Positions 18,274 through 26,816 of a DNA stretch of 64,000 bases are shown one piece after another (the stretch's first letter is position 1; each line of letters begins with the position of its first letter). The translations under genes were made by a program, and so were the position numbers. The notes under the pieces are model-generated. The model saw only the letters and a list, made by a program, of their open reading frames with translations. It was not told the DNA's origin and did no database searches. This DNA is from Brevundimonas sp. MF30-B (GTDB lineage Bacteria > Pseudomonadota > Alphaproteobacteria > Caulobacterales > Caulobacteraceae): contig NZ_CP038440.1 in the NCBI RefSeq assembly GCF_004683885.1, positions 2,452,001 through 2,516,000 of the forward strand, in the 5' to 3' direction.

Positions 18274-19196
18274 GCGCGGACATTCACGACAGCCCCGCCT
18301 GGGCGGGCGCCGCGCCGCGCCTGTCGGTCCTGACGCCCTTCCTGCGCGACGATCCGCGAGACCTGCTGGGTCGGCTGCTGGCCGAGCCGACCGACGGCGC
18401 GGTCGAGATCGTCCTGCTGGACGACGGGACCAACGACCCTGCGCTCACGGCCGGCCTCAAGGCCTTGATCGACGGGGGTGCGATTCCGGTCCGCCTCATC
18501 ACCCTGCCCGCCAACGAGGGTCGCGCCAGAGGTCGCAACCGCCTGACCCTGGCGGCGCGGGGGCGTCATTTCCTGTTTCTCGACAGCGATATGCGGCCCG
18601 ACCGGCCCGACTTCCTACACGCCTGGCTCGATGTGGCTGCAAAGGATCCGCCCGCAGTCTTCGGCGGCTTCACCCTGGAGCAGGCGCCGGACGACGCCCG
18701 CTTCGCCGTGCACCGCGCCATGGCGGGTCGGACCGACTGCCTCTCGGCGGCCGAGCGGTCGCGCGATCCCGGCAAGCACGTCTTCACCTCCAATCTTCTG
18801 GTCCGCCGCGACGTGTTCGAGGCCGAGGCGTTCGACCCCGGCTTCACCGGATGGGGCTGGGAAGACGTGGAGTGGGGGCTGCGCGTCACCGCCCGCTACG
18901 GCATGGGCCACGCCGACGTTCCGGCGACCCACATGGGCCTGGACACGGTGCCGGCGCTGGCGGCCAAGTATGAGCAGTCGGCTGGCAATTTCGCCCGTCT
19001 GGCGGCCCTGCACCCGCAAGCCGTCGCGGCCTACCCGAGCCACAAGGTCGCGCGCATCATCCGACGCCTGCCGGGCCGCGGCCTGCTGCGACGCGCCAGC
19101 CGCGCCGTCGCCGGCGCCGAGGCCGCGCCGGTCCCCGCCCGCGCCTTCGCCCTGCGCCTGTATCGCGCCGCCTTGTACGCGGAGGCGCTGCGATGA
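18270..19196 (+). CDS. Family 2 glycosyltransferase (GT-A fold)
   Basis: A 308-residue cytoplasmic or peripheral-membrane transferase. The nucleotide-sugar site is VEIVLLDDGTND, the metal-binding DxD appears as FLDSDMRPD, and the acceptor-side signature GWGWEDVEWGLRV is of the Glyco_transf_7C type. The C-terminus is basic and amphipathic. The start overlaps the hfsF stop and its stop overlaps the next start, both as ATGA. It would add a sugar to the holdfast repeat unit. Whether this gene or the next corresponds to HfsG is unclear, so no symbol is given. Confidence 0.85.
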   Translation: MSADIHDSPAWAGAAPRLSVLTPFLRDDPRDLLGRLLAEPTDGAVEIVLLDDGTNDPALTAGLKALIDGGAIPVRLITLPANEGRARGRNRLTLAARGRHFLFLDSDMRPDRPDFLHAWLDVAAKDPPAVFGGFTLEQAPDDARFAVHRAMAGRTDCLSAAERSRDPGKHVFTSNLLVRRDVFEAEAFDPGFTGWGWEDVEWGLRVTARYGMGHADVPATHMGLDTVPALAAKYEQSAGNFARLAALHPQAVAAYPSHKVARIIRRLPGRGLLRRASRAVAGAEAAPVPARAFALRLYRAALYAEALR

Positions 19197-20146
19197 GGCC
19201 CCACGTCGCCGTCGTCACCCCCACGCTGCGCCGGCCCGAGGGGCTGGAGCGGGCGCTGCGCTCGGTCTTCGCCCAGACCGGCGTGGCCGATCGGCTGCGC
19301 GAGATCGTGGTGGCCGACAACGACCCTGCGGCCTCGGCGCGGCCGGTGATCGAGGCTCTGCGCGACCTCTCGCCGGTTCCCCTCATCTACGCCCACGCGC
19401 CCGTGCCCGGCGTCGCCACCGCCCGCAACACCGCCCTGTCCGCCACCGAGGCGCCGCTGATCGCCTTCCTCGACGACGACGAGGCGGCCGAGCCCGGCTG
19501 GCTCGAGGCCCTGATCGCGGTTCAGGAGAAGACCGGCGCCGATGTCGTGTTCGGCCCCATCACCGGCAAGGCGCCGGACGGGTCAGGCCCGGCCCAGGCC
19601 TATCTGGATCGCTTCTTCGGCCGCGAGGGGCCGAGCGTCAGCGGATCGATCGATCACGTCTATGGTTCGGGCAACAGCCTGATGGTTCGTGCGACCGCCC
19701 TGCCCGGCGCCGCGCCGTTCGATACCGACGCCGATCACACCGGCGGCGAGGACGACGCCCTGTTCCGCGAGCTGCGCGCCCGCAACGGCCGCTTCGCCTG
19801 GGCCGCAGACGCCTGGGTGACGGAATACGCCCCGGCGCACCGCGCGACCCTGGCCTATGCGTATCGCCGCGCCTTCGCCTATGGGCAGGGGCCGAGCCAG
19901 ACAGCGGTGGCCGAGCGGCGGCCGCTGGCGGTGGTGCGCTGGATGGTGATCGGGGCGGGCCAGGCCGCCGTCTATGCCGCCGCCGCCGGCCTGATGTGGC
20001 TGCTGCGCAGGCCTGGGCGCTTCGCCATGACCGACCGGGCGGTGCGCGGTCTGGGCAAGGTGCTGTGGATGGACGCTTTCGCGCCGGCGCTTTACGGCCG
20101 ACACACCGCAAAGCGCGAAGCGGTCAGCCGGCCAGACGCTGGATAA
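19193..20146 (+). CDS. Family 2 glycosyltransferase with C-terminal membrane-associated region
   Basis: A 317-residue GT2 enzyme. The N-terminus HVAVVTPTLRRPEGLERAL is a classical nucleotide-sugar fold start, followed by DxD-like FLDDDEAAEPGWLEAL and a later GGEDDALFREL acceptor/base motif. A hydrophobic stretch at about 245-275 probably anchors it to the membrane. It is the last gene of the hfsE-led operon and runs convergently into the hfsB-like gene, overlapping it by 23 bases. It is a candidate HfsG orthologue by position, but I cannot distinguish it from the preceding transferase. Confidence 0.85.
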   Translation: MRPHVAVVTPTLRRPEGLERALRSVFAQTGVADRLREIVVADNDPAASARPVIEALRDLSPVPLIYAHAPVPGVATARNTALSATEAPLIAFLDDDEAAEPGWLEALIAVQEKTGADVVFGPITGKAPDGSGPAQAYLDRFFGREGPSVSGSIDHVYGSGNSLMVRATALPGAAPFDTDADHTGGEDDALFRELRARNGRFAWAADAWVTEYAPAHRATLAYAYRRAFAYGQGPSQTAVAERRPLAVVRWMVIGAGQAAVYAAAAGLMWLLRRPGRFAMTDRAVRGLGKVLWMDAFAPALYGRHTAKREAVSRPDAG

Positions 20147-20825
20147 AGCCCGGCGGCTTCCAGCGGGCGCGGTTCATGACCACGCCGGCGATGCGGCCGC
20201 CCACGCCCTCGATCTCGTCGCGCAGGGCGGCGGGCCCGGCCGCCCCGGTCGTCTCGGCCGCCACGACGATCACCGTCGCATCGACGTAGGGCGCAAAGGC
20301 GATGGCCGCGTCGCTGCGGTCGGCGGCCGGGCAGTCGATCACCACCGTCTCGGCATGTCTCTTGAGCGCTTCCCAGTATTCGGCCTGGGCCAGCAGTTCG
20401 ACCTTCTGGCCCGAGCGCAGCGCCTCCATGCGGAACCGCGACACCCAAAGCCGTCCACCCAGGCAGGGCTGGGCCGTCAGCAGGCGGGCCGGCCGCACAG
20501 GCTTGCCGTCGCGCCCCCGCAAGGCCGGCGTGACCGTGTAGAACGCCGACCCGTCAGGTGAGGCCAAAGCAGCCGCGCCCAGGCCGCCAAAGCGGTCTGC
20601 TTCGGCAGCGATCGCCTCCGCCTGAGATTGCTGCGCCAGGTCGGCGTCGATCAGCCAGACCGACTTTCTGGCTCGCAACGCAGCCAGCCGGGCGAACTCA
20701 CGCGCGACGGTGGAGACGCCCTCTCCGGCCTGGGCCGACACGAATTGGATCACGCGTCCTCGATGGGCCGGCGCCGGCCCCAGGGCGGCCAGCAGGCTCG
20801 CCATCTCGTTCGTCAGATCGACCAT
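20124..20825 (-). CDS. hfsB: HfsB-like P-loop protein of the polysaccharide co-polymerase
   Basis: A 233-residue CpsD/CapB-like ATPase domain. A modified Walker A motif, SAQAGEGVSTVAREF, is followed by WLIDADL and a later VVIDCPA, as in BY-kinase domains. The usual tyrosine-rich C-terminal tail is absent: it ends PPGFIQRLAG. It lies 36 bases downstream of the HfsA-like gene, matching the split two-protein Wzc arrangement of the Caulobacter holdfast exporter. Kinase activity is uncertain, since the Walker A lysine is replaced (GEGVST, not GKT/S). Confidence 0.8.
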   Translation of the reverse strand: MVDLTNEMASLLAALGPAPAHRGRVIQFVSAQAGEGVSTVAREFARLAALRARKSVWLIDADLAQQSQAEAIAAEADRFGGLGAAALASPDGSAFYTVTPALRGRDGKPVRPARLLTAQPCLGGRLWVSRFRMEALRSGQKVELLAQAEYWEALKRHAETVVIDCPAADRSDAAIAFAPYVDATVIVVAAETTGAAGPAALRDEIEGVGGRIAGVVMNRARWKPPGFIQRLAG

Positions 20826-20861
20826 CGAATCGTCACGCGCGTGATACGGGAAACGAGCCTA

Positions 20862-22355
20862 TCACGCTGGGGCGGGTTCGGCGTCGGCGCGTCGCTTGCC
20901 TGCGGTTCGCGCGCGCTTGTCATCGGCCACGGCCAGGACAGGGAGGTCCAGCGTCCGCTCGGCCGTGGCCGGGGTCACGAAGCCTCGGCGCGAGAACACC
21001 CGGACCAGGCCCACGCACAGGGCGGTGAAGCCGGCGAACAGGATGGCGGCGGCCAGCAGCGGAACTTTCAGGCTGCGTCCGCGCGTCGGCGGCTGGGCGC
21101 GCTCGATGACGGTGACATTGTCGGCGCCCGCCGCCACCAGTCCGCTGTCGGCGCGGCTCTGGGTCTCGCGCTGCTGGAACTCGCGCACGGAATCGCTCAG
21201 CACGGTGCGGGCGCCGGCCAGGGTCGCATTCTCGGATTCCAGCTGGGTCAGGGTGGCCAGCCGCTGGCGCAGATCCTCGACCTGACGGTCCAGAACCGCC
21301 AGCCGGGCACGGATCGAATCCCGCTCGGCCTGAGTGTTGATGCGGTTCGTTTCCAGCTCGACCCAGATCGGATTGGGCCCGGTTCGGACCTCGCGCGGGC
21401 CCACGGCGGTCCCCGTGGCGACATAGGCCTGAAGCTGGGCGATGCGGGTCTCGATGTCGCGCACCGGCTGAGCATCGGGCTGATAGCGGGCCAGCAACTG
21501 CTCGCGCTCGGTGCGCAGCTGCAGGATCTGGTCCTGGGCCGAAATGTTCAAATCCTGCTGCAGGGCGATCTCAGGCGGAGTGCGGTCCTGCTGGGCGATC
21601 AATGTCTGAAGCCGGCGGTCGACCTGGTTCAGAGCCGCCTGTTGGCTCATCCGCTCCGCGAAGACCGTCTGATAGGTCGTCGCCGCCGTCTCCTTGGCCG
21701 TGGCGAAGTCGCCGATCCGGTTTGACGACAGAAAGGCTTCATAGGTGCGGTCCGCCGCCGCCAGCTCGTCTTGGAACACCTCACGCTGGTTGGCGATGGC
21801 GGGGGTGGCGCGGTCCTGGAAGACTTCGCGGCGGTAGACCAGATACTGATCGACCACCGCGTTCAGCACCTGCGCCGCGACAACGGGATCGGACGCCTCG
21901 TAGGTCAGCCCGATCACGGCGCTGCCCGGCGTGGTCGCCACGCCGAGGCCGTCGGTCAGCACCTTGAGCGCATCAGCCTCCTGTTTCGCCGGCGCAGCGG
22001 TGGAGGGGCGGTCGCCCTGGAATACGCGCGGCCCCAGGGCGCGCACGACGCGCTGACGCACTTCCTGGCTGCGCAGGATGGCGGCCTCGGCCTGGGCCAC
22101 CTCGTCGGCCATGGGCGTCTGGCCCGTGCGCTCCGCCACGCCGACGCGCGGCTGATAGACGTATTCCTGGCCAACGCCTGCGAAGACGCTGGCGCTGGCG
22201 GTGTAGGTCTTCTGCAGGGTCAGCACGACCGCCAGGCCGATCCCGGCGATGACCAGGAAGACCACGATCATCAGCAGCAGCTCGCGGAACAGCAGGCCGA
22301 TCACGTCCAGCACGCCGTAGCGCGGGCGGGTTATGACGGCGGCCGTCTTGCGCAT
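20862..22355 (-). CDS. hfsA: HfsA-like chain-length/export protein (Wzz domain)
   Basis: A 497-residue polysaccharide co-polymerase. A first membrane helix (about 23-48) is followed by the Wzz segment with YTASASVFAGVGQEYVYQPR. A long periplasmic coiled-coil region (about 190-400) is rich in Q, R, E and L. A second helix near 440-460 precedes a short cytoplasmic tail. There is no kinase domain in the same chain. The P-loop partner is the next gene (hfsB-like). It couples polymer synthesis to outer-membrane export and is transcribed divergently from hfsD. Confidence 0.85.
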   Translation of the reverse strand: MRKTAAVITRPRYGVLDVIGLLFRELLLMIVVFLVIAGIGLAVVLTLQKTYTASASVFAGVGQEYVYQPRVGVAERTGQTPMADEVAQAEAAILRSQEVRQRVVRALGPRVFQGDRPSTAAPAKQEADALKVLTDGLGVATTPGSAVIGLTYEASDPVVAAQVLNAVVDQYLVYRREVFQDRATPAIANQREVFQDELAAADRTYEAFLSSNRIGDFATAKETAATTYQTVFAERMSQQAALNQVDRRLQTLIAQQDRTPPEIALQQDLNISAQDQILQLRTEREQLLARYQPDAQPVRDIETRIAQLQAYVATGTAVGPREVRTGPNPIWVELETNRINTQAERDSIRARLAVLDRQVEDLRQRLATLTQLESENATLAGARTVLSDSVREFQQRETQSRADSGLVAAGADNVTVIERAQPPTRGRSLKVPLLAAAILFAGFTALCVGLVRVFSRRGFVTPATAERTLDLPVLAVADDKRARTAGKRRADAEPAPA

Positions 22356-22409
22356 GGGGCGTGCCGAATCCTTCGGGCGGGCGAGACCGCCAGCTTTGAG
22401 GCCTTGCCG

Positions 22410-22424
22410 TTAACCGCCCGTTAC
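22410..22424 (+). promoter_or_regulatory. Possible CtrA-like box between hfsA and hfsD
   Basis: TTAA-N7-TTAC (22410-22413 and 22421-22424) matches the CtrA consensus TTAA-N7-TTAAC except for one base in the second half. It lies in the 110-base divergent promoter region of hfsA and hfsD. It is a one-off motif match, so only tentative. Confidence 0.3.
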
Positions 22425-22465
22425 CCATGATTGGTCAGCCTGAGGGCGACTGATCCGGAATCGCC

Positions 22466-23188
22466 ATGTCGCTCGACCGCCGTCTGTTTCTGACCCTGAT
22501 GGGTTCCGCCGCCCTGGCCGGCTGCGGGGCCGCGTCCGTCGCGCGCCGCGACCCGATCGCCTACGACCCCGGCTTCCCCGAGATAGAGTTCGCCAACTGG
22601 ACGGACGCCGAGCCGGAGTATCTGCTCTATCCCGGCGACGAGATCGAGATCGCCACGCCGACCGCCAGCGAGCTGACCCGCACCCTGCGCGTCGGGCCTG
22701 ACGGCCGGGTCGCCCTGCCCCTGGTCGGCCAAGTGATGGCGGCGGACCGCACCTTGGCCGAGCTGGAGAATGACGTCTCCACAGCCTACGCCAGCCAGCT
22801 TCGTCGCCCGGTTGTCGAGGTGACCCTGCGCCAGGCCGGGCCGATCCGCGTCTGGGTCGACGGCGAGGTCCGCACGCCCGGCGTCTATGAGATGGTCGGC
22901 GACATTGACGCCACCCAGGCGGTCATTATGGCCGGCGGGGTCCTGCCCACCGCGCGCTCGGGCCAGGCGGCGCTCATTCGGCGTGGTCCGGGCGGCGTGC
23001 GCATGATCCGCCCCATCGACCTGCGGCCGCGTCGCGGCGAGGCGGTGGCGGTGCGGCGGGGCGACATCGTCTTCGTGCCGCGCTCGACCCTGGGCGAACT
23101 GGCCGCCTTCTTCACCCAGGTGCGCAGCGCCCTGCCGATCGGCTTCAGCTACGCCATCGGCGGCGGCAACGGCTTCGCGTCGTTTTAG
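22466..23188 (+). CDS. hfsD: Outer-membrane polysaccharide export lipoprotein, HfsD-like
   Basis: A 240-residue Wza-family export protein. A short signal sequence ends in a lipobox (SAALAGC, C20), so the mature protein is a lipoprotein. The poly-export domain shows YLLYPGDEIEI, then LRVGPDGRVALPLVGQVMA, then SLBB-type segments WVDGEVRTPGVYEMVGDID and MAGGVLPTA. It forms the outer-membrane channel for holdfast polysaccharide and works with HfsA/HfsB, which are encoded divergently. Its stop overlaps that of the convergent Sel1-like gene. Confidence 0.88.
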   Translation: MSLDRRLFLTLMGSAALAGCGAASVARRDPIAYDPGFPEIEFANWTDAEPEYLLYPGDEIEIATPTASELTRTLRVGPDGRVALPLVGQVMAADRTLAELENDVSTAYASQLRRPVVEVTLRQAGPIRVWVDGEVRTPGVYEMVGDIDATQAVIMAGGVLPTARSGQAALIRRGPGGVRMIRPIDLRPRRGEAVAVRRGDIVFVPRSTLGELAAFFTQVRSALPIGFSYAIGGGNGFASF

Positions 23189-23490
23189 GCCGCGAGGTTG
23201 ACGACGCCGGCGTCGATGTAGCGACGCGCCGCCTTCTGAGCCTCGGCCAGTTCCTCACGCTCCATCTCCTGGCTCATCTCGCGGCGATAGACGCGCGCCT
23301 CGACCGAGCCCTTCAGGGCCGCCAGGTTGAAGATCATGTGGGCGGACACCCGATCCATCGGGCATCCGTTCTGGCCGGTGGAATAGGACAGGCCCAGGCG
23401 GAACAGGGCGTCGCCGTCCATGTCGGCGGTCGGCAGGGGCAGGCCGGTGTCGGCCTGGGCGGTCAGCGGCGCGGTTTCGTGCGCGGTCAT
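23185..23490 (-). CDS. Small Sel1-like repeat protein
   Basis: A 101-residue protein with one or two Sel1/TPR-like helical repeats: ALFRLGLSYSTGQNGCPMD and AHMIFNLAALKGSVEARVYRREM. Such repeats mediate protein contacts, so it may be an adaptor. The ATG at 23490 is preferred over 23541 because a GGAGA lies upstream at usable distance and the longer N-terminus looks non-coding. It ends convergently with hfsD, overlapping by four bases. Function unknown. A related role in holdfast export is possible only by position. Confidence 0.75.
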   Translation of the reverse strand: MTAHETAPLTAQADTGLPLPTADMDGDALFRLGLSYSTGQNGCPMDRVSAHMIFNLAALKGSVEARVYRREMSQEMEREELAEAQKAARRYIDAGVVNLAA

Positions 23491-23670
23491 CGGCTCAGTC
23501 TCCAGGCGGCGACCGTTCTGGCGCCGCGATGAGACGATCAAAGACCCGCGCTATTTGCGTTAGTCTTAACGACGACGGGCGCCGCCCAATGTTTTTCGCC
23601 AACGAAAGATGAACGGCGAAGCGGGGGCTTCATGGCTTGGAGAGATTGATTTCCAAAGCCTTCCAAACAC

Positions 23671-23698
23671 CGTCTCCCTGGCCGTCGCCGGGGAGACG
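23671..23698 (-). terminator. Possible hairpin terminator downstream of the GST gene
   Basis: A perfect 8-bp stem, CGTCTCCC/GGGAGACG, with a 12-nt loop lies just after the GST stop on the minus strand. The T-run is weak, so this may be an imperfect terminator or RNA-stability element. Confidence 0.4.
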
Positions 23699-23707
23699 GA
23701 ATATCAA

Positions 23708-24427
23708 TCAGCGTCCGCGCTGACCGAACAGCACCTTGCGCGCCTGCTCGGCGTCCTTGCCCGCAGAGCCCAGGTCGCGACGCAGATCGTCGCCCAGCAC
23801 CCTGCCCGCCTGAACCCCCGGACGGTCGCCGACGCGCTTCAGCCAGGCCGCCAGATGCGGAAACTCTTCCAGGTTCTGTCCCTGATGGCTGGGCAGGATC
23901 CACGGCCAGATGGCCATGTCCGCGATGGAATAGTCGCCGGCCACATAATCCCGGTCCCGCAGGCGGCGGTCCAGCACGCCATAGAGCCGATGGGTCTCGT
24001 CGGTGTAGCGCCGCACGCCGTAGGCGAGCTGGCGCTGGTCCTGGATCAGGGCGGGCGCATACTGGCGGAAATGATGGGTCTGGCCGGCCATGGGGCCGAG
24101 ACCGCCCACCTGCCAGAACAGCCACTGATCCACCTCGGCCTTGCCGCGCGCGTCGCGGGGATAGAAGCGACCCGACTTGTGCCCCAGATACTGCAGGATC
24201 GCCCCGCTCTCGAAGATCGACAGGGGCAGGCCGTCCGGTCCGTCGGGATCGACGATCGCCGGCATCCGGCCGTTAGGGCTGATGGCCTGGAAGGCCGGTT
24301 CGAACTGCTCGCCCGCGCCGATGTTCACCGGCTTCAGCTCATAGGACAGCCCCATCTCCTCCAGCGCGATCGACACCTTCCAGCCGTTGGGCGTGGGCCA
24401 GTACCAAAGCTCGATCGGGCGGGGCAT
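23708..24427 (-). CDS. Glutathione S-transferase family protein (YfcG/Nu-like)
   Basis: A 239-residue cytosolic protein. The N-terminal thioredoxin-like half shows LWYWPTPNGWKVSIALEEMG, then the cis-Pro site NGRMPAI and the glutathione-binding ESGAILQYL. The C-terminal helical half shows DYSIADMAIWPW, the usual N-capping motif. The TPNGWKVSIALEEMGL start is typical of YfcG-like disulfide reductases. The ATG at 24427 is chosen because it begins directly at the family's N-terminal beta-strand. Earlier in-frame starts would add 72 unsupported residues. Confidence 0.92.
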   Translation of the reverse strand: MPRPIELWYWPTPNGWKVSIALEEMGLSYELKPVNIGAGEQFEPAFQAISPNGRMPAIVDPDGPDGLPLSIFESGAILQYLGHKSGRFYPRDARGKAEVDQWLFWQVGGLGPMAGQTHHFRQYAPALIQDQRQLAYGVRRYTDETHRLYGVLDRRLRDRDYVAGDYSIADMAIWPWILPSHQGQNLEEFPHLAAWLKRVGDRPGVQAGRVLGDDLRRDLGSAGKDAEQARKVLFGQRGR

Positions 24428-24581
24428 GGGCGCGTCTCCTGCAAGGCCTGCCCCCGATCTGGGGCGTGCAGCCTGGTCCCGCAAGCTGACAGACCTGTTC
24501 AGGACGAGTTCATGCGCTCGGTCCGATCGTGCGCCCATGCTTAACGGGGCCGCCGCCGATCGGCCCAGATGGAGTGCTTCG

Positions 24582-25166
24582 ATGAAACGTCTCACCCAGG
24601 CCGCGATCGTCGCTGTCGCCATGGCCACGACCGCCGTCCCCATGATCGCTCAGGCTCAAAGCCGAAACGACCAGCGCGAATGGCGCCAGGACCGGCGCGA
24701 CGACCGCCGCGACTTCCGCCAGGATCGACGGGAAGATCGTCGCGAATGGCGCCAAGATCGCCGCGACGACCGCCGCGACTACAGAAACGACCGTCGCAAC
24801 GACCGCCGCGATTTCCGGGGTCCGCCCCCGCCCCGCCACGTCGCCCCGCCCGCCCGCTGGGACCGCGGCAATCCGAACTGGTGGCGCGGCCGGCCCGACT
24901 TCCGCGACTATCGCGGCGCGCGTCAGGGCTACTGGTACGCACCGGGGCGCGGCTATTACCGGGTCGATCCCCGCTACTACGGTTATCGCTGGACGCGCGG
25001 ATCCTATCTGCCGCCCGCATATCGCGGCTACTACGTCAATGACCCGTACTTCTACAATCTGCCGCCCGCGCCGCGTGGCTACCGCTACGTCCACGCCGGC
25101 AGCGACATCGTACTGATGGCCGTGGCCACCGGGTTGATCGCGAGCGTGCTCTACAACGTCTTCTGA
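24582..25166 (+). CDS. RcnB-like secreted protein with Arg/Asp-rich repeats
   Basis: A 194-residue exported protein. A signal peptide (cleavage after about AQAQ, residue 26) precedes a low-complexity region of short repeats built from D-R-R-D and Q-D-R-R units (about 28-85). Then comes an aromatic, Gly/Tyr-rich RcnB-like domain (WYAPGRGYYRVDPRYYGY, SYLPPAYRG, YFYNLPPAPRGYRYVHAG) and a terminal hydrophobic helix. E. coli RcnB is periplasmic and affects nickel/cobalt homeostasis. Transfer of that role here is uncertain. The repeat block is also visible in the DNA as imperfect tandem copies. Confidence 0.8.
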   Translation: MKRLTQAAIVAVAMATTAVPMIAQAQSRNDQREWRQDRRDDRRDFRQDRREDRREWRQDRRDDRRDYRNDRRNDRRDFRGPPPPRHVAPPARWDRGNPNWWRGRPDFRDYRGARQGYWYAPGRGYYRVDPRYYGYRWTRGSYLPPAYRGYYVNDPYFYNLPPAPRGYRYVHAGSDIVLMAVATGLIASVLYNVF

Positions 25167-25189
25167 TCTTCAAGTCGTCGTCTGAACTC

Positions 25190-25223
25190 CGCCTCCCAGG
25201 TTTCGGTCTGGGAGGCCTTTTCT
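25190..25223 (+). terminator. Rho-independent terminator after the first RcnB-like gene
   Basis: CCTCCCAG (25192-25199) pairs with CTGGGAGG (25208-25215), followed by CCTTTTCTT. It starts ~25 bases after the stop codon. Confidence 0.85.
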
Positions 25224-25319
25224 TGTGTGATCGTTGAGCACTGTTCAGCGGCCATTCAGCTAGCAAACGTCAGTCTGGTGCACGAGCCGCCCATGCCGGG
25301 CGTGCGGGGACCTTGTCCA

Positions 25320-26306
25320 ATGAAGCGCACCCTGATGGTGTTTTCGGCGCTCGCGGCCTTCGCCGTTCCGGCTGCCGCGCCCCTGACCGTCCTGGCCCAG
25401 GACCGAGGCGAAAGCGCCCGTCCCGACAGGGGCTCGCGCGGCGAAGGCCGGCGTGGCGGCGGCGACGGTCAGTCCGCCCGACCCGAGCGTCCGCGCGCGG
25501 AGCGACCCGGCGGCGGCGCTCAGGAACGCCCGTCACGTCAGCGGCCGGAGGCGCGGCCAGAACAATCCCGAGCCGAGCGGCCGCAGCGGCCGTCCCGCCC
25601 GGATGGCGACCGTCCCAACCGCCCGGACCGGCCCGACGGCCAGCGCCCCAGCCGGCCGGACCGGCCTGAAGGCGCGCGCCCCAACCGTCCGTCTCGTCCC
25701 GACGGCGAGCGCCCGCAGCGCCCCGACCGCCCCAGCGGCGAACGCCCGGGCCGGCCGGGAGCGGACGGTCGTCCCGACCGCTCCGACGGCTGGAACCGGC
25801 CGGGTCGGCCGGACAGCGGCTGGAACCGTCCCGGCCAGCCCAATCGCCCTGATCGTCCGAACCGGCCCGATAGACCGGATCGCCCTGACCGGCCCAACCG
25901 GCCGGACAACGGTTGGAACCGCGACCGGGATCGCGACCACCGCGAGTTCCGCCAGCGCTTCAGCCGCGATCAATGGCAGCGCGATTGGAACCGCCGTCAC
26001 GCTCGGGCGGACTGGTGGCGCAACGACCGGTCGTTCCGGGGCTGGAGCGGGGTGCGCATCGGCTTCTACTTCGCGCCGGGCTACGGCTACTACAGCGTCC
26101 CGCGCAGCTATTGGGGCCAGAGATTTTACGAAGGCCAGTTCCTGCCTTCGATCTTCTGGCGCTACGAAATCCGGGATTTCGAACGCTGGGGCCTGCCTTG
26201 GCCGCCAGCCGGGACCATGTGGGTCTTCGTCGACAACAGCATCTATCTTGTCGACCGTTTCGACGGCTATGTGATCGAGGCCATCCACGACGCCTGGCGT
26301 TGGTGA
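25320..26306 (+). CDS. RcnB-like secreted protein with long Pro/Arg/Asp repeat region
   Basis: A 328-residue exported protein. A signal peptide (FSALAAFAVPAAAPLTVLAQ) is followed by ~190 residues of Arg/Pro/Asp/Asn repeats, mostly RPDRPxG-type units. A C-terminal RcnB domain follows (WSGVRIGFYFAPGYGYYSVP, RFYEGQFLPSI, WVFVDNSIYLVDRFDGYVI). The repeat part is probably disordered and highly charged. It follows the preceding RcnB-like gene after a terminator, so the pair may be paralogues under separate control. The start ATG 25320 begins directly at the signal peptide. Confidence 0.82.
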   Translation: MKRTLMVFSALAAFAVPAAAPLTVLAQDRGESARPDRGSRGEGRRGGGDGQSARPERPRAERPGGGAQERPSRQRPEARPEQSRAERPQRPSRPDGDRPNRPDRPDGQRPSRPDRPEGARPNRPSRPDGERPQRPDRPSGERPGRPGADGRPDRSDGWNRPGRPDSGWNRPGQPNRPDRPNRPDRPDRPDRPNRPDNGWNRDRDRDHREFRQRFSRDQWQRDWNRRHARADWWRNDRSFRGWSGVRIGFYFAPGYGYYSVPRSYWGQRFYEGQFLPSIFWRYEIRDFERWGLPWPPAGTMWVFVDNSIYLVDRFDGYVIEAIHDAWRW

Positions 26307-26376
26307 CGGCGTTCTTTCATCTTCAGCCGCGTGCGACCGCTTCAGCCGATCGCTGCGACGCCTCAGGAGACTTCGA

Positions 26377-26727
26377 ATGTTCATGACCACGGCCGCAATC
26401 GCGCTCGCGGTCGCCGCGCAGGACGCCGCCCCGCGCGTGACCATCTCGCCGTCAGGCTATCGTGAAGCGAAACGATGCGAGGCGCTGGTCGAAGCAGCGG
26501 CGCGGCTGAGTCCGGCCGATGCTCCCGACGACGCGCTTTACGACGCGGGGCTGTACTGGTCGCTGGCCGCCGCCCGCGCCGCCGAGCTGGCCGGTCTCGA
26601 CCCCGCGCGTGTCGCCGCCGATCAGGAGCGCGAGCGCGCAGAGGCCTCGGCTCGCCTCTCCGGTGAGGATCCGGAGGCCCGCGCCACCCTGGCCCGGTGC
26701 CGGGCTGCGACGCCCGACATGGGCTGA
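26377..26727 (+). CDS. Small uncharacterised protein, probable export signal
   Basis: A 116-residue protein. The N-terminus MFMTTAAIALAVAAQDA looks like a short signal peptide. The rest is mostly helical and Ala-rich with two cysteines (C31 region KRCEALV and ARCRAATPDMG), which might form a disulfide. I do not recognise a family. It lies between the RcnB-like gene and the next uncharacterised gene in the same direction. A short helical-repeat or TPR-like fold is possible. Confidence 0.65.
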   Translation: MFMTTAAIALAVAAQDAAPRVTISPSGYREAKRCEALVEAAARLSPADAPDDALYDAGLYWSLAAARAAELAGLDPARVAADQERERAEASARLSGEDPEARATLARCRAATPDMG

Positions 26728-26816
26728 AATCGATCTACGGCCAAGCCGAACCGGCTCGGCGGCTCTGCGTTTGCATGAACGATCCGGAGCGCGGCGACCT
26801 GTGCCGCGACGGGACG

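Noticed and set aside
25500-25910. Short tandem repeats as a CRISPR array
   Set aside because: They are imperfect codon repeats of a protein (RPDRP units) with no constant spacers.
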